A stretch of 64,000 nucleotides of DNA, from assembly GCA_002007465.1 (NCBI GenBank), contig LNAC01000018.1, forward strand, positions 4,956,599 to 5,020,598, written 5' to 3'. Positions 32,801-42,529 of the stretch are shown here, in pieces (within the stretch, counting starts at the first letter, position 1; every line of letters begins with the position of its first letter). A program made the position numbers and the translations under genes. The notes under the pieces are model-generated. The model searched no databases. It had not been told where the DNA came from and saw only the letters and a program-made list of their open reading frames with translations. This DNA is from Ailurus styani (taxonomy: Eukaryota > Chordata > Mammalia > Carnivora > Ailuridae).

Positions 32801-35800
32801 GAGATGCCGATTCTGTGTTTGGAGTGGGCTCAGGAACTTGCACACTGGCAGTGTGAAGCTGTGTTTCCCCCGATACGGTGAACCTGGAGCAGGCCACCGG
32901 GTGCATGTCAGTGTCTCAGTCTCCTCATCTATAAAATGGGGATAGCAGCCTCCATCAGGGAAGTGGCTGTGAGAAAGGAATGAATCTTCCCAGCTAGAAG
33001 AATGTCTTAGAGTACATGCTAAGGGCTGAGGAAATGTTGGGTATCACAAGCACCCCAGACAAATCCGATAAGGGTGGACCCTTGACCACACCTTAAGAAA
33101 CACTGGCCTCATCCAGTTGTCAGGAAACAGAGAGGCAGAACCTGGTTAATGGAACACTTCAGGCACTGGGGTCAAATCTTACTTCCATCCAACATTGAGT
33201 CTCCTTTTCCCCATTTATACATTGAGAATATTACCTCAGAGGGGAGCTACGGTAGAATGTTTGGCACCCCCAGTATAGTTTGTGGCGCAGACTAGACATT
33301 CCGTAATCTGGTTTCCCTTGCCTGGCCAGGATCTCCCAGGGACTGGCTGGGAGGACAAGGACTGGATCATGGGACAGCAGACCCCTCATCTGTTGCTCTT
33401 GCCTCAGAACAGCAGCGGGGGTTTATCTATATTGTTCTTTACTTCATCAGTTTCAGTTTAAGAGCATTTAATTTTACAAGCTCCTGCCAAAGACAAAAAC
33501 CCTCCTCCAGTGGCAGAGAATTGAGTGTTTCGGAATCTGGTGTCTGGGGGCGTCCTCCTGTGTTGGTAAAGGGTCAGTAACACACAGAGCCCTGGAGTGG
33601 GAGTCAGGAGATCCGTGATCACATCTGGGCTGGGTCACTAACTGGGAGATGATCTCTCAGTGTCACTTCTGTCATCTGCTAAATTAAGATTTATTCACTC
33701 CTTTATTCATTCCTCATCAAGCATCTACTAGATGATGGGTGCTGGAGGTAAAGTAGATAAGGTAGTGGCTCCTTGACTTTTAATTATGGGTCAGTTAAAT
33801 TTCGTTAAAATGTGGAGTGTTGGCACCATATGAAGTGAGGATTATCAGCTTTTTATTGTGCCCAGGTAAGGACATTAGGCTGCCATGTGTCATCACTTTA
33901 TAAAAGGATATTTTAATATAAAAAAAGGAGGATGGCCTCAAAAAAAGGACAAAGAAAGGATCATGGCAACCTGACAGCAATATAAACATATGTGTTACTT
34001 TGTCCTTAGTTTTCTCATTTAATCACAACCCAGAGAAAACTTTGCCACAGACTGGCTTTGGTCTGTGACTTACTGTTTAGAAATACCACCCAAATGATGC
34101 GGTCTCTGCCCTGAGAAGGATCACTGCCCGGCAGGAAGAGTTTACTCTTCCTTATCAATTAGGTTTTGTTGCATAACAAACCATCCGAAAACCTAGCAGC
34201 TTAAAACAACATTGATTGTTTCTCATGATTCAGTGGGTTAGTTGGGTTGTTGTTCTGGATGGGGCTGGATGACCTAGGGTGGCCTCACAGGTCTGGGTCT
34301 TCAGCTGGAATGGCTGCTGTGGTGGGGGCCTCCTCTGTGAGGCCCTCATCCTACTGAAGGCTAGCAGGGCTTGTCCCCATGGCAGTGAAGGGTTCGCAGC
34401 AGCAGGCTCTTTTCAAGTTTCTGCTTGCTGTGTATTTGCCATGTCAGAGCAAGTCACATGGCCAAGCCCAGATTCAAGGGGCAGAGACGTAGATGCCACT
34501 TCTTGATGAAGTTCTGGAGTTCTGCCTGCAAAGTCAGTTACAGAGGGGCAAATGGACAAGGATGGGAGGAGAAGTTTTTGGCCATTTTTGCACTTGATCC
34601 CACCTTTCTACCTCTTGAGATTATTGTAAAGATGGAATGCAGGAAATGGATGTGACGGTATTATGAAAATTAGAGGCAGTCTTTAGTTAGAAGGAGCAGT
34701 TCATGCTTCGCAGCTTGGTGTAGGGAAAAACAGTATTAGAGGGAAGCAGTATTGAGCTATGAGCTCTGAGCTTATTTAAATTGTTATCTGTTTTCTCATG
34801 CAACTAGTTGTTCTCATGAGCAGAGCCCATAGGAGGTAAGCCCAAAGCTTTAGGACGTCATTTTGGCAGCACATCTTACCCGCTTCCCAAATAAAATTGC
34901 CACTTCCTACATGTTTTCAAGTTCGAAAAGATCCAAAAGCTGACTGGTGCCCCTCACACGCCTGTCCCCGTGCCGGATTTCCTGTTTGAAATTGAATACT
35001 CCAACCCAGCGAACGCCAAATTTTATGAGACCAAAGGAGAACGGGACCTAATCTACGCCTTCCATGGGAGCCGCCTCGAAAACTTCCATTCCATCATCCA
35101 TAATGGGCTGCATTGCCACCTGAACAAGGTGGGGCCTAAGCCTGCTGACCTGGGGGTCAGAACCCTGGGGAATTTGCTGGTGGGGTTGTGGGGCCGGGGA
35201 GAGTCACTAAAGGCCTTGCCACTCCAAGTATACTCTGCAGACCTGTACTAGCACCAGCACCTGGGATCCTGTGAAAATGCAGAATCTTGACCCTACCCTA
35301 GACCTTCTGAATTAGAACCTGAATTTTAGTAAGATCTCCGAGTGATTCCTATATTGATTACAGTTCAAGAAGTATTGATTTAAAGATGGTGCCCAACCTT
35401 AGCTGCCCATTTGGAATCATTTGGTGAGCTTTTAAAAATCCCAGTGCTTGGCTGCATCCCAAACCAATTAAATCACAATCTCTGGGTGTGGGGCCCAGAT
35501 ACCAGTATACTTTAAAAGCCAGGTGATTCCAGGGTGTAGCCAATCCTCATGACTCAGCATGGTCCCTGGCCCAGCAGCATCCACTTCACCTGAGAACTTG
35601 TTGGACACGTGGGATCTCAGCCACACCCCAGACCACCTGATCAGAGATCACTTCAATAAGCTCACCAGGTGACTTGTATGCACATTGAAGTTTGAGAGGC
35701 ACTTGCCTAGGAGGAGAGCCTCCTAAGAGCCAGAAAAGACCACCTTAGCAGCTTTCTGTCCTGGGCAAATTTCCTTAACCTCTCTGAGCCTCAGTGTCCC

Positions 35801-38800
35801 CATCTGTAAAATAGGATGTCATTACCCACCTTCTGGTGTGCTGAGAGGATTCAAACAGTTCATATATGCAAGGAGAGGGAATCTGGGGTAAATGGAGGGC
35901 TGCGGCCTTCTGCCTCATTGGAGGGCCTGGTTCCGTGAGCCATGGGCTCAGCTGTGGCTGATGCAGCCCTGGGCTAGAGAGACTTCCAACACTGCTGTAG
36001 CTGATTAGTGCAGTCGGGTTTTGCGTAGGATGATGGGTTTGTTTATACTGGCTCTCAGCTTATTTTTCTGGCCAAGCTACTGGAATCCAGGGGGCCCCTG
36101 CTTCATGGCAGAGCCAGCCTGGAGAAGCTGCCTGCAGATTACAGACTCGTACAGCAAACCTTCATTTCACTGTCTGGGGAGCTGCTGCTTAGAGGCATCT
36201 TGTCAGAGTCCTTTGGTAAAGCGTATGCTCTGTTGGCCACTTCTGTCTGGGTTTTCAGTGAGGGTCTTGCTTGAGGGAGCTTACTTGCCAGTTGAAGCTG
36301 TGAGATTATTTTCATAGTAGAGATACCCCACCTTTCCCACTCTTGTTTCTCTGCTCACAGCAGTCTTGCTTAAGGTTCTTGAGTCAAGGGGGTCTAGTCT
36401 GTGTATATATTGCAGCCAGAGCTGAGAATGGGTGTGGAGTCAGATCAGATGGTATTCAGTGTCATTGGAGAAGGTCTGTGTCAGCTTCTGAGACATGGGT
36501 ACACTGCGTCACTTGGCAAGGGCTTCCCAAAGGTAAAGGAAAGGCTCATCTCATTCCTCCTAAGCTTCACTGAACCAGCTTAGAATTGTGGAAGCCTGGA
36601 GCCCCTGAATAGGACATCTTGCATTTTCCAAGCTTAGGATGTTCTGTGAGCAGTTTGAGTTCACTCAACAGATACAGACACTGCAGCCCAAAGATAGCAA
36701 TTGAATTTCAACTTGAATTTCAAATTCCATCCATTGGTAGCAGCTACCTGAAATGAGAAGGAGTCTGAGTCAGGACGACTGAGTGTCATGATTGATATTT
36801 TTATGCTGGCCATCGTGGTTGATTATTGACCCTTTGCCATGGTCTACTGTGGACAAAAGATGAGTTTGCTATGCCCACTGTAGCCTCAGCCTGCGGGCAT
36901 AGGACACAAGTTAGCCCCTACCACTAGGAATCTGCCTCCTAGATTTTGGACATTTTCTTGGTTGACACCAACATAAAGAGTAATACTTACCCTGCCCCTA
37001 ATATAGGCCTGCCTTATTTGGTTACAGTTTCTGGTCTGAGATTCATTTCTTTTCCACATGACAGCTTAGGTCCCTTCCACCCTCAAGTGTGATCCCCCTC
37101 CCTGTGCATAAGTGCATGACTTGGCTTCTGCAGGCCGTCAGTGTAACCATGCTAAGTGCATTCGTGTAACAGGAATGACGAATATATTGTGACACACACA
37201 CCCACTCCTCTCAGGTGCCAGGTGTCCTGCTCAGTGTTATGTACATGATCTCATTGAATCCTCCTCTATGATGTTGTGAAGGAGATACTCTCATCATCAT
37301 TTTGTAGATGTAGAAACTGAGACCCAAAGAGTTTCTATAACTTGCCAGCTTGTTGGAGGTACAGTCAGGATTCAAACTCACGTCTGTTGGGACTCTTATG
37401 TTTTTCTCATTCAACCTTGACTACTAATTTGCCAGGCTAGGCAGGCACATCCACAATCAAGTTACACTGTCATCAGGTGGGAATGTGTTTAATTGCAACC
37501 CTGTGATGGTGTCTCAGAATGAGTTGACATTATATGCCTTTCCCCAGGGGAAAAAGAGGCTTGAGAATTTGGTGTTTACAGTTTTGTTGAAGAAAGACCT
37601 ATGTCGGTTGCTGGGGGGTGGGAGGGTAGGGATGGGGTGGCTGGGTTAGGGACATTGGGGAGGGTTTGTGCTATGGTGAGTGCTATGAAATGTGTAAGCC
37701 TGATGATTCACAGACCTGTACCCCTGGGGCAAATTAAAAAAAAAAAAATCTACGTCCTCTTGCTGTGCCAACTTTACATTCACTCAGCCCTGTTTCTTTG
37801 TTAACCTCTGCCATTCCAGACGTCCTTGTTTGGGGAAGGGACCTACCTCACCAGTGACTTGAGCCTGGCCCTCATTTATAGTCCCCATGGCCTTGGATGG
37901 CAGCGCAGCCTCCTTGGCCCCATCCTCAGCTGCGTGGCTGTGTGTGAGGTCATTGATCATCCAGATGTCAAGTGCCAAATGAAAAAGAAGGGTGAGTGAA
38001 TGCTTGGCCTGGGCCTGGGCTGCAGGCCTCTTAAATATATGGGCTCTTGCCATTGGCTCATCTGTTGAGTGGAACACCATTGCCTGCCAAGGGATGGCCT
38101 GAGTCCAAAGCAATGTGGGACAGGAGCTTGCCTTCACGGAGTGAGCAGTCCATTTGGGGACACATGCTAGAAAAGATACACTTACTACAAAAGATACACT
38201 TACCGGCAGAGCATGCCAGGGGAGGGGGCTGATGAGGTCCACAGGGGCAGCTGAGAGGAAGGTGTAGTCAATCATAGTAGGTCTAAGCGCTCAGGGAAAC
38301 CTCTGGGGTGGAGGGGAGCTTCAACAGATAAGGGGCACCTGGGTGGCTCAATTGGTTAAGTGTCTGCCTTCAGCTCAGGTCCTGGGATAGAGCCCCACAT
38401 CGGCCTCTCTGCTTGGTGGGGAGTCTGCTTCTCCCTCCCACTCTACTGCTGTGCTCTCTCTCTCTCTCTTACTTGCTCACTCTCTCTTGCAAATAGAGAA
38501 ATAATTTAAAAAAATAGATAAAAGCAAGCATGTGAGGCCAGAATGTGGGCTCCTTGAAGGCAGAAACTGGGTTTTAGTTACTCTTGAGCACCTGGTATCT
38601 GCAGAGAGCCTGGAACATACTGGCATTCAGAAGGTATTTGCTCAGCTGAAGCTAAAGATGCAGGTCCAGACCCCGTCCCTCCAGGCTACTCTGGTGTGTG
38701 CCCGGGTAGGCACCCAGAGGATATGAGAGGTGACCAAAGCTGCATGGGGTAAACCCCGGGCTCTCCGGGAAGCAGGTGACTAGCTGCCACCTAAGTCCAC

Positions 38801-41200
38801 TCTGATCCGTTCTTTCAAGTCTCTGCCTTGTGCTGCCTGCTGTTTTGCCCTCAGAGGCCGAAGAGTCACAGAACTGTTACTCTGGTCTCCAGAACTGACC
38901 GGTTGGTTCCACTGAGAAAACTATCTGTTCCTGGCCTCTAATGTAAAACAACTGGAATCCTGAGGAATGGGCCCAGGTCTGACGCCACCCTTCCCAATCG
39001 GGCAGCATGAATATTTGCATTTATAATTCTTAGGAAGTTTGCAAACTCTGACCTTAAACATCAGAACAAAACCTTGCAGTGTCTGCTGTCACATGGTTTT
39101 GTTTTTTTGTTTTTATCAAGCTTCATCATGTTATTAAAAAGTTTTGGGTTTTTTGGGTTTTTTTTAAACAAGTCTTGGTACAAAGGATGGAACATAAGAG
39201 TTCTAAGAAGCTCGAAAATCTGGATGGTTAATTTAAAATGCCTGCTAAGAGACTCATTTTAGGTCAAGTCCTGTACCTAAGCCCAGATCATTTTTTTGTT
39301 ATGGCCATCAATCTGCTTCTTCCCTCTGCTTTCCCAACTCAGTTTTTTCCCCACTTGTATCCCTTATTGTTTTCCTGTTCTTTTTTTTTTTTCCTTCCCT
39401 CTCTGGTTTGTCAGATTCTTCTGTTTTTTTAGTGCTCCTTCATACACCCAGGCCCTTCCTCAGCCTGCTGGGGCTTTACCACCCTCACGACCACGAGGCT
39501 TGTCCTGTTTCTATTCATAATTTGCTTCTCTTATTCCTGAATGTCCCCCCAGTAAAGCTGTACTTCATTCCCCTTATTCAGATTCCAAGGAGATAGATCG
39601 CAGGAGAGCGAGAATCAAACACAGCGAAGGGGGAGACATCCCCCCAAAGTACTTTGTGGTCACGAATAACCAGCTCCTGCGAGTGAAGTACCTGCTGGTG
39701 TACTCACAGAAGCAGCCCAGCAGGTAAGAAGGGCGGTCCCCGAGAGAGGCCCAGGACAGCACAGCAAAGCCGCATTCAGAGTAGCGGGTTCTCTGCTACC
39801 AGCTTCCCTTGCCCGAAGCCTTAGACTTGAGCAGTGTGTGAAGTACATAAAACACCACTACACATGGTGAGGGGTGAGGAAGACGGGTCTGGGGAGATGT
39901 GGTCCTGGCCCTAAGGGGGATTGTGTGTTCCTAGTGAAGAAGGTAGAGACTTGTAAACACAAATGACATGAGGGATTGAACGAAGCCAAATTGGCTGCCC
40001 AAGAGCGTGAGGCCCCCTCAGCATCCCAGCTCCTGATTGTGGTCTGGGACCCAGTGACTGAGGTGAAGAATGTGTGCGCCCTGCTCGGTCACTCCCTGCA
40101 GTGGCTGTTGACCCACCATCTGCTCCTCTCTGCACCTAAGCTGCTTCCTCTTTATCTCCAAAATGAGGGCATTGAACTCAGCAGCAGATGAGACCTTTCA
40201 GCCCCTCAGAACCACAGCAGATGCCTCATCCCATCTCAGCAATGTGGTAGTGGGTGGATGTGTGTGGTTCTCCAGGGTCAAGGCTCACCTTGAGATTCTG
40301 TTGCCTTATTGAGGTCTGTGGCAGAGCTTCTGATGGGGACCAGCAGCAGAGGAGCAGGTAAGGTAGGAAAGGGGGCCACCTTTAATATGCCCCACTCCAG
40401 TGGTTTCCGCGCTTCAAGACTTCATAAACCAGTAAAATCCTCCTCTCCCCCGGCTGTCCCCCACATTTGGGGAAATTTGCATAGGGTTCCTGAGTCTGAG
40501 GAACATTATTCTTTGGTTTAAAACCATCTGGTTTTTTCTACTTGAAAATTCCATTCCTCTCCCACTTCTCCCTGGAGTGTCTCTTTAGTGTACACTTGGA
40601 CACTTTAGATCATCTCCCAGTGGGCCAAAGAGGATTCCCCCAGCTCCAAGTGATAGCTGTACATGTCTCACTGTGAAGAGACTTTTGCTAAATAACCTGC
40701 CACCTGCTGCCATCTGGGCAGACACCCTGAGCAAGATCCTTCTTCTAGATCCCAAAGTCTCGCCAAAGAAAAAACGGATCATAAAAGGTACAAGAGGAGC
40801 CATAAGAGAGAAGATCAGGATGAGCTCATTGCATAGCTGTCTTTGCACATTGAGAAAATGTTCTGGTGAAAGATGTGTCTGTGCCAGGGCCAAATAGCTC
40901 CAGATTTTTTGAGCAAAGGAGCACGCACGAAGCTTCATTTCATGGCACTCAGAGGATAAAATTCATCATTTCATCTTCTTTGAGCCAGAAGTTGTTGCAT
41001 ACACTTAAAAAAAAAAATGTTTTTCTCTTCTTGCCAACATCCCTTTTTTTCCCCCCTTAAGCAGGACTTCCAGCCAGCTGTCCTGGTTTTCCAGCCATTG
41101 GTTTACGGTCATGATATCCCTGTATCTGCTGCTGCTGCTTATTGTGAGTGCCATCAATTCCTCAGCTTTCCAACACTTTTGGAATCGTGCAAAGAGATAA
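20818..41200 (+). CDS. PARP16: PARP16, ER-anchored mono-ADP-ribosyltransferase (complete gene, six coding exons)
   Basis: PARP16 transfers single ADP-ribose units from NAD+ to proteins. It is a tail-anchored ER and nuclear-envelope protein facing the cytosol, reported to modify PERK and IRE1 in the unfolded protein response and importin beta-1. The exons 20818-20991, 32544-32681, 34922-35128, 37820-37991, 39582-39723 and 41065-41200 total 969 bases: 322 codons plus TAA, the human length. An N-terminal helical region (about 1-93) precedes the catalytic domain (about 94-279). The H-Y-Y triad is visible as His152 in HGS, Tyr182 in GTYL and Tyr254 in PKYF; lack of the Glu used by polymerising PARPs fits mono-ADP-ribosylation. 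A hydrophobic anchor (about 288-308) is followed by a 14-residue tail ending AKR. The ATG has G at -3. All introns are GT-AG and no frame is broken. Confidence 0.97.
21540..22010 (+). repeat. L1 ORF2 fragment in PARP16 intron 1
   Basis: Decayed L1 phrases: GGCGAATTCTACCAAACACT, GGTGGATTTATCCCAGGTAT, then AATGAATGTTATGAACCATG. Frames broken. Confidence 0.75.
22325..22720 (+). repeat. Ancient mammalian repeat remnant
   Basis: Starts with a variant of the TTTATTGAGCACCTACTATG type (GTGTCTGCTGTGGGCCAGGTGC) and continues with GAGCAGAAAGCCAGGAGC-like sequence. Same broad class as pieces at 42.7-43.8 and 53.0-57.1 kb. Family not named. Confidence 0.45.
22779..22958 (-). repeat. Can-SINE in PARP16 intron 1
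   Basis: AAGATTTTATTAATTTGAGA to GAGCCACCCAGGCGCCCC; target-like CAGGATGT(G/A) on both sides (22764 and 22958). Confidence 0.92.
23850..23952 (-). repeat. Short Can-SINE-like element
   Basis: TTATTAAGTAAACTCTACTC, then CAACGTGGGGCTTGAACTC, ending AACCAGCCAGGTGCCCCC. Confidence 0.85.
23969..24145 (-). mobile_element. Can-SINE with unusually short tail
   Basis: Bracketed by perfect TTGAAGATTAGCTTTT at 23953-23968 and 24146-24161. It goes straight into the TTGACACAGAGAG body, lacking the AATAAAATCTTT tail region and A run seen in other copies. Confidence 0.93.
24915..25085 (+). repeat. MER20-like hAT-Charlie remnant in intron 1
   Basis: CAAAGTGTGGTCGTTGACCA, CATCACCTGGGAGCTAGTTAG and AAATGCAGAATGTTG are diagnostic, and the right end AAAATCTGAGAACTGT mirrors the left. 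Confidence 0.8.
25585..25722 (+). repeat. MER5A-like hAT-Charlie remnant, interrupted
   Basis: CTTGGCTGGCATTAGAGTG, ATACTGATGTCTGGGCCCTA and GATTCTGATTTCATCTC identify it. It is cut by the insertion at 25738-25854. Confidence 0.8.
25738..25854 (-). mobile_element. Retrocopied 3' end of a polyadenylated RNA
   Basis: On the minus strand about 83 bases end in CACTCAATAAACCTTGCTTT and GCTGCT, then an A-rich tail. The AATAAA lies about 20 bases before the tail. Perfect 15-base target duplicates AGAATATGTAGTTTT at 25723-25737 and 25855-25869 show L1-type retrotransposition. The end resembles the R region of an LTR-driven transcript, but the source is not identified. No coding capacity. Confidence 0.75.
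26815..26940. repeat. Partial hAT-Charlie-like remnant
   Basis: AATCACCTGTGGGAACTTCT and AGATTCTGGGACCTCCTC resemble MER5/MER20 cores; ends unclear. Confidence 0.5.
27240..27441 (+). repeat. Can-SINE in PARP16 intron 1
   Basis: Head GGGCGCCTGGGTGGCTCAG; tail has four AAAT units then AATCCTTAAAAA. Upstream flank is (AAAAAC)n. Confidence 0.93.
28017..28026. repeat. (GGT)n with poly-G tract
   Basis: GGTGGTGGTGGT from about 28005 runs into ten G residues. Confidence 0.8.
28120..28216 (+). repeat. Short Can-SINE-like element
   Basis: GGGTGATTGGTTGACTTAGT, then GGGTTCAAACCCCACGTTGG, a well-preserved tRNA-type B box, and an A-rich end. Confidence 0.85.
28255..28470 (+). repeat. MIR element
   Basis: CTCTGGAGTCATGCTGCCTG, TGTGACCCTGGGCAAGGAGC and CAGTGCCTGGTATATCATAA then CAATAAATAGTAGCTG, the full MIR order. 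Confidence 0.9.
29672..29871 (+). repeat. Can-SINE with (AAAAC)n tail
   Basis: Between ACAAAGCCAAG and ATAAAGCCAAA. The tail is CAAAAACAAAAACAAAACAA. Confidence 0.92.
30055..30270 (-). repeat. MIR element
   Basis: Antisense order: AGGAAACTGAGACACAGA, CAAGCAACTCACCCAGGTCC and AGACCCTGGCTGCC. Confidence 0.85.
30580..30738 (-). repeat. Can-SINE, tail side degraded
   Basis: GA-rich body to CAACTGAGCCACCCAGGTACC. A (TGCA/TGTA)-rich stretch at 30545-30585 replaces the T tail. Confidence 0.85.
31307..31493 (-). repeat. Can-SINE in PARP16 intron 1
   Basis: AAAGATTTTATTTATTTGAT to GAACCACCCAGGTGCCCC; GCAGTGTT flanks both ends (31291 and 31500). Confidence 0.92.
32544..32681 (+). CDS. PARP16: PARP16 coding exon 2 (residues 59-104)
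   Basis: Encodes [15 protein letters not shown] through IHSAGKSE, completing the N-terminal helical region. The acceptor is CAG at 32541-32543 and the donor GTGAGA, both phase 0. A second AG seven bases inside the exon would shift the frame and is unlikely to be the main site. Confidence 0.96.
32885..33050 (+). repeat. MIR element in PARP16 intron 2
   Basis: GTCTCCTCATCTATAAAATG followed by GGGATAGCAGCC and a degraded 3' part. Confidence 0.75.
34150..34660 (-). repeat. MLT1-type ERVL-MaLR LTR in PARP16 intron 2
   Basis: TTGCATAACAAACCATCC, AGCAGCTTAAAACAACATTG and TCATGATTCAGTGGGTTAG are the reversed 3' end of an MLT1 LTR. Noncoding solo LTR remnant ending about 260 bases before exon 3. Confidence 0.7.
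34922..35128 (+). CDS. PARP16: PARP16 coding exon 3 (residues 105-173, includes catalytic His152)
   Basis: Runs from [14 protein letters not shown] to NGLHCHLNK and opens the catalytic domain; AFHGSRLEN holds the NAD-binding histidine. Acceptor TTTCAAG, phase 0. The donor GTGGGG is the weakest in the gene. Confidence 0.97.
35222..35705. repeat. Cluster of three hAT-Charlie-type remnants in intron 3
   Basis: Three MER20/MER5A-like units in a row: about 35222-35375 (AAAATGCAGAATCTTGACCC), 35380-35555 (GGAATCATTTGGTGAGCTTT) and 35555-35705 (CACCTGAGAACTTGTTGG). Boundaries approximate. Confidence 0.65.
35750..35870 (+). repeat. MIR element in PARP16 intron 3
   Basis: CTGGGCAAATTTCCTTAACC, GAGCCTCAGTGTCCCCATCT and GAGAGGATTCAAACAGTT. 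Confidence 0.85.
37205..37410 (-). repeat. MIR element in PARP16 intron 3
   Basis: Antisense: GATCTCATTGAATCCTCCTC, AGATGTAGAAACTGAGACCC and AACTTGCCAGCTTG, ending GATTCAAACTCACGTCTG. Confidence 0.85.
37597..37750 (+). mobile_element. Young carnivore L1 3' end in PARP16 intron 3
   Basis: GTGCTATGGTGAGTGCTATG, GATTCACAGACCTGTACCCC and GGGGCAAATT with a long A run, little diverged. It ends about 70 bases before exon 4. Confidence 0.88.
37820..37991 (+). CDS. PARP16: PARP16 coding exon 4 (residues 174-230, includes Tyr182)
   Basis: Begins [15 protein letters not shown] and ends KCQMKKK plus the first base of the next codon, with a GTGAGT donor. Tyr182 of GTYL is the second catalytic-site residue. 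Acceptor CCATTCCAG. Confidence 0.97.
38333..38520 (+). repeat. Can-SINE in PARP16 intron 4
   Basis: Between ACAGATAA and ATAGATAAA. Lost part of the CATGATCCCAGG segment (CAGGTCCTGGGATAGAGC). Confidence 0.9.
38545..38645 (+). repeat. L2 3' end fragment in PARP16 intron 4
   Basis: GGGCTCCTTGAAGGCAGAAA then GAACATACTGGCATTCAGAA match the L2 3' terminal pattern. Confidence 0.65.
39582..39723 (+). CDS. PARP16: PARP16 coding exon 5 (residues 231-277, includes Tyr254)
   Basis: Completes the split Asp231 codon, reads [17 protein letters not shown], then [21 protein letters not shown], closing the catalytic fold. Ends two bases into codon 278 at a GTAAGA donor. Confidence 0.97.
41065..41200 (+). 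CDS. PARP16: PARP16 coding exon 6 (residues 278-322, membrane anchor and stop)
   Basis: Encodes [14 protein letters not shown], then the leucine-rich membrane segment [14 protein letters not shown], then a short polar tail ending WNRAKR and TAA. The start assumes the second AG of a tandem AAGCAG acceptor; using the first AG would add one serine. Confidence 0.96.
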
Positions 41201-42528
41201 TCCCTCGGGGTCTGGTGTGGGGACCACCTCAATCATGTGCCTTATGATATAACCTGCTCTGTACCTCACGTGCCCCACATCCAACCGGGTAGAGTCTGGG
41301 GGCCAGCTGGGGACCACAGGACAATTTTCATATGCCATAAATGTATTGATTGCCTTTGACGATGCTCCTGGCCACACTCCAGTCAGTGGGGACCACGAGT
41401 CCCCTCACTCTGAGGTTTCAGGGGAGTCCTCCTGTCTGCTCCTTCCTAAACAATTCTAGGGAGTTGGCTTTTCCGCCAGGGCCAAAGGAAAAAGTCCTGC
41501 TGCATTTAAAAACAAAGTGTCCAAGCTGTCAGTGGTATGTTTACAATCGCTCCTGGCAGACGTTGGCCCTTTCTCTAATGCCTTCTGGAAGGCGGAATAT
41601 GTGTAGTGGGGACTATAAATCACTAGGCGGTTGCCTTGTTTTGACTTGAGACACCCAAGAGGAACAGTCATGTTTCTCATAAAAATTGGTGGGATCATTT
41701 CTGAATTCCATTAGCCTTTGTACGTGAGTGCAAAACATTTTCACAGTTTTCTCAAATCCACAAACAGCTTTCTGCTACAGCTGTTGCCCCCGCCCCGTGT
41801 CCCAACCATGGAAGAGAAAGGAAGGAGCCAGAGACTTGATAAAAGGCAAACCTGACAATGAGCAATTCATGTCATCTTTTTCTAAAAATTACCAACTGCT
41901 GATTATAGCTAAAATGGAAACACATGTTTGTGTTTTTTTGTTTTTCTTTCTTTCTTTTTTTTTAATAGCCAGTTGAGAAATTCATCTTTGGGAGCTGAGT
42001 AAAAGGGGAGATTTCTAAACCTAGACCACTCTGTGGCCAGTGCCTGTAGTCTTTTTCCTGGCCATGTTTTAGAGAAAGGGATCAGAGCTGCAGGCCTGCC
42101 TCCTGTTCTCGTTCTCAAAAGCTGCCTTGATTGTGGCCTCCCAGCCACAAGTGCCACATCGCAGGCCTTCTGTGGGCTGCCGGCCTTCAGGACAGAGGCC
42201 TGCCTCAGTCTGCCACAAAGGTGCATAGACTGAGCCTCCCTTGGAGGGGTTGCAGGTCTTTGGGACTCAACCTGGGGTTTAAAAGTGCCGACTAAGCCCC
42301 TGGCTGCCCAGGGGAGCTGCAGTTGTCGTTGCTGATTCTCTGCACTTCCTTCCTGCCCTGTTTCAGCCATCATGGAGCCCTGTCTGATTTGGGGGGGTAG
42401 ATTTCTGTAAAGAAGGTGGAAAGTCAGCTTTCTATAATCTGTGAAGTTGTGAAAAAGCCACTATCATGGTTTTTACATTGAATATGGCAACATTTCAAAA
42501 ATAATAAAGGTATTTTCCTAATTACTGA
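41201..42528 (+). other. PARP16: PARP16 3' untranslated region
   Basis: Noncoding sequence from the stop codon to just past the polyadenylation signal, about 1.3 kb. I see no SINE in it, unlike the flanks. The end point is inferred from the signal, and longer isoforms cannot be excluded. Confidence 0.75.
42503..42508 (+). terminator. PARP16: PARP16 polyadenylation signal AATAAA
   Basis: Canonical AATAAA about 1.3 kb after the stop, followed within 30 bases by the GT-rich stretch GAGTTGTCTTTGTGACTG expected downstream of a cleavage site. Confidence 0.8.
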
Positions 42529-42529
42529 G

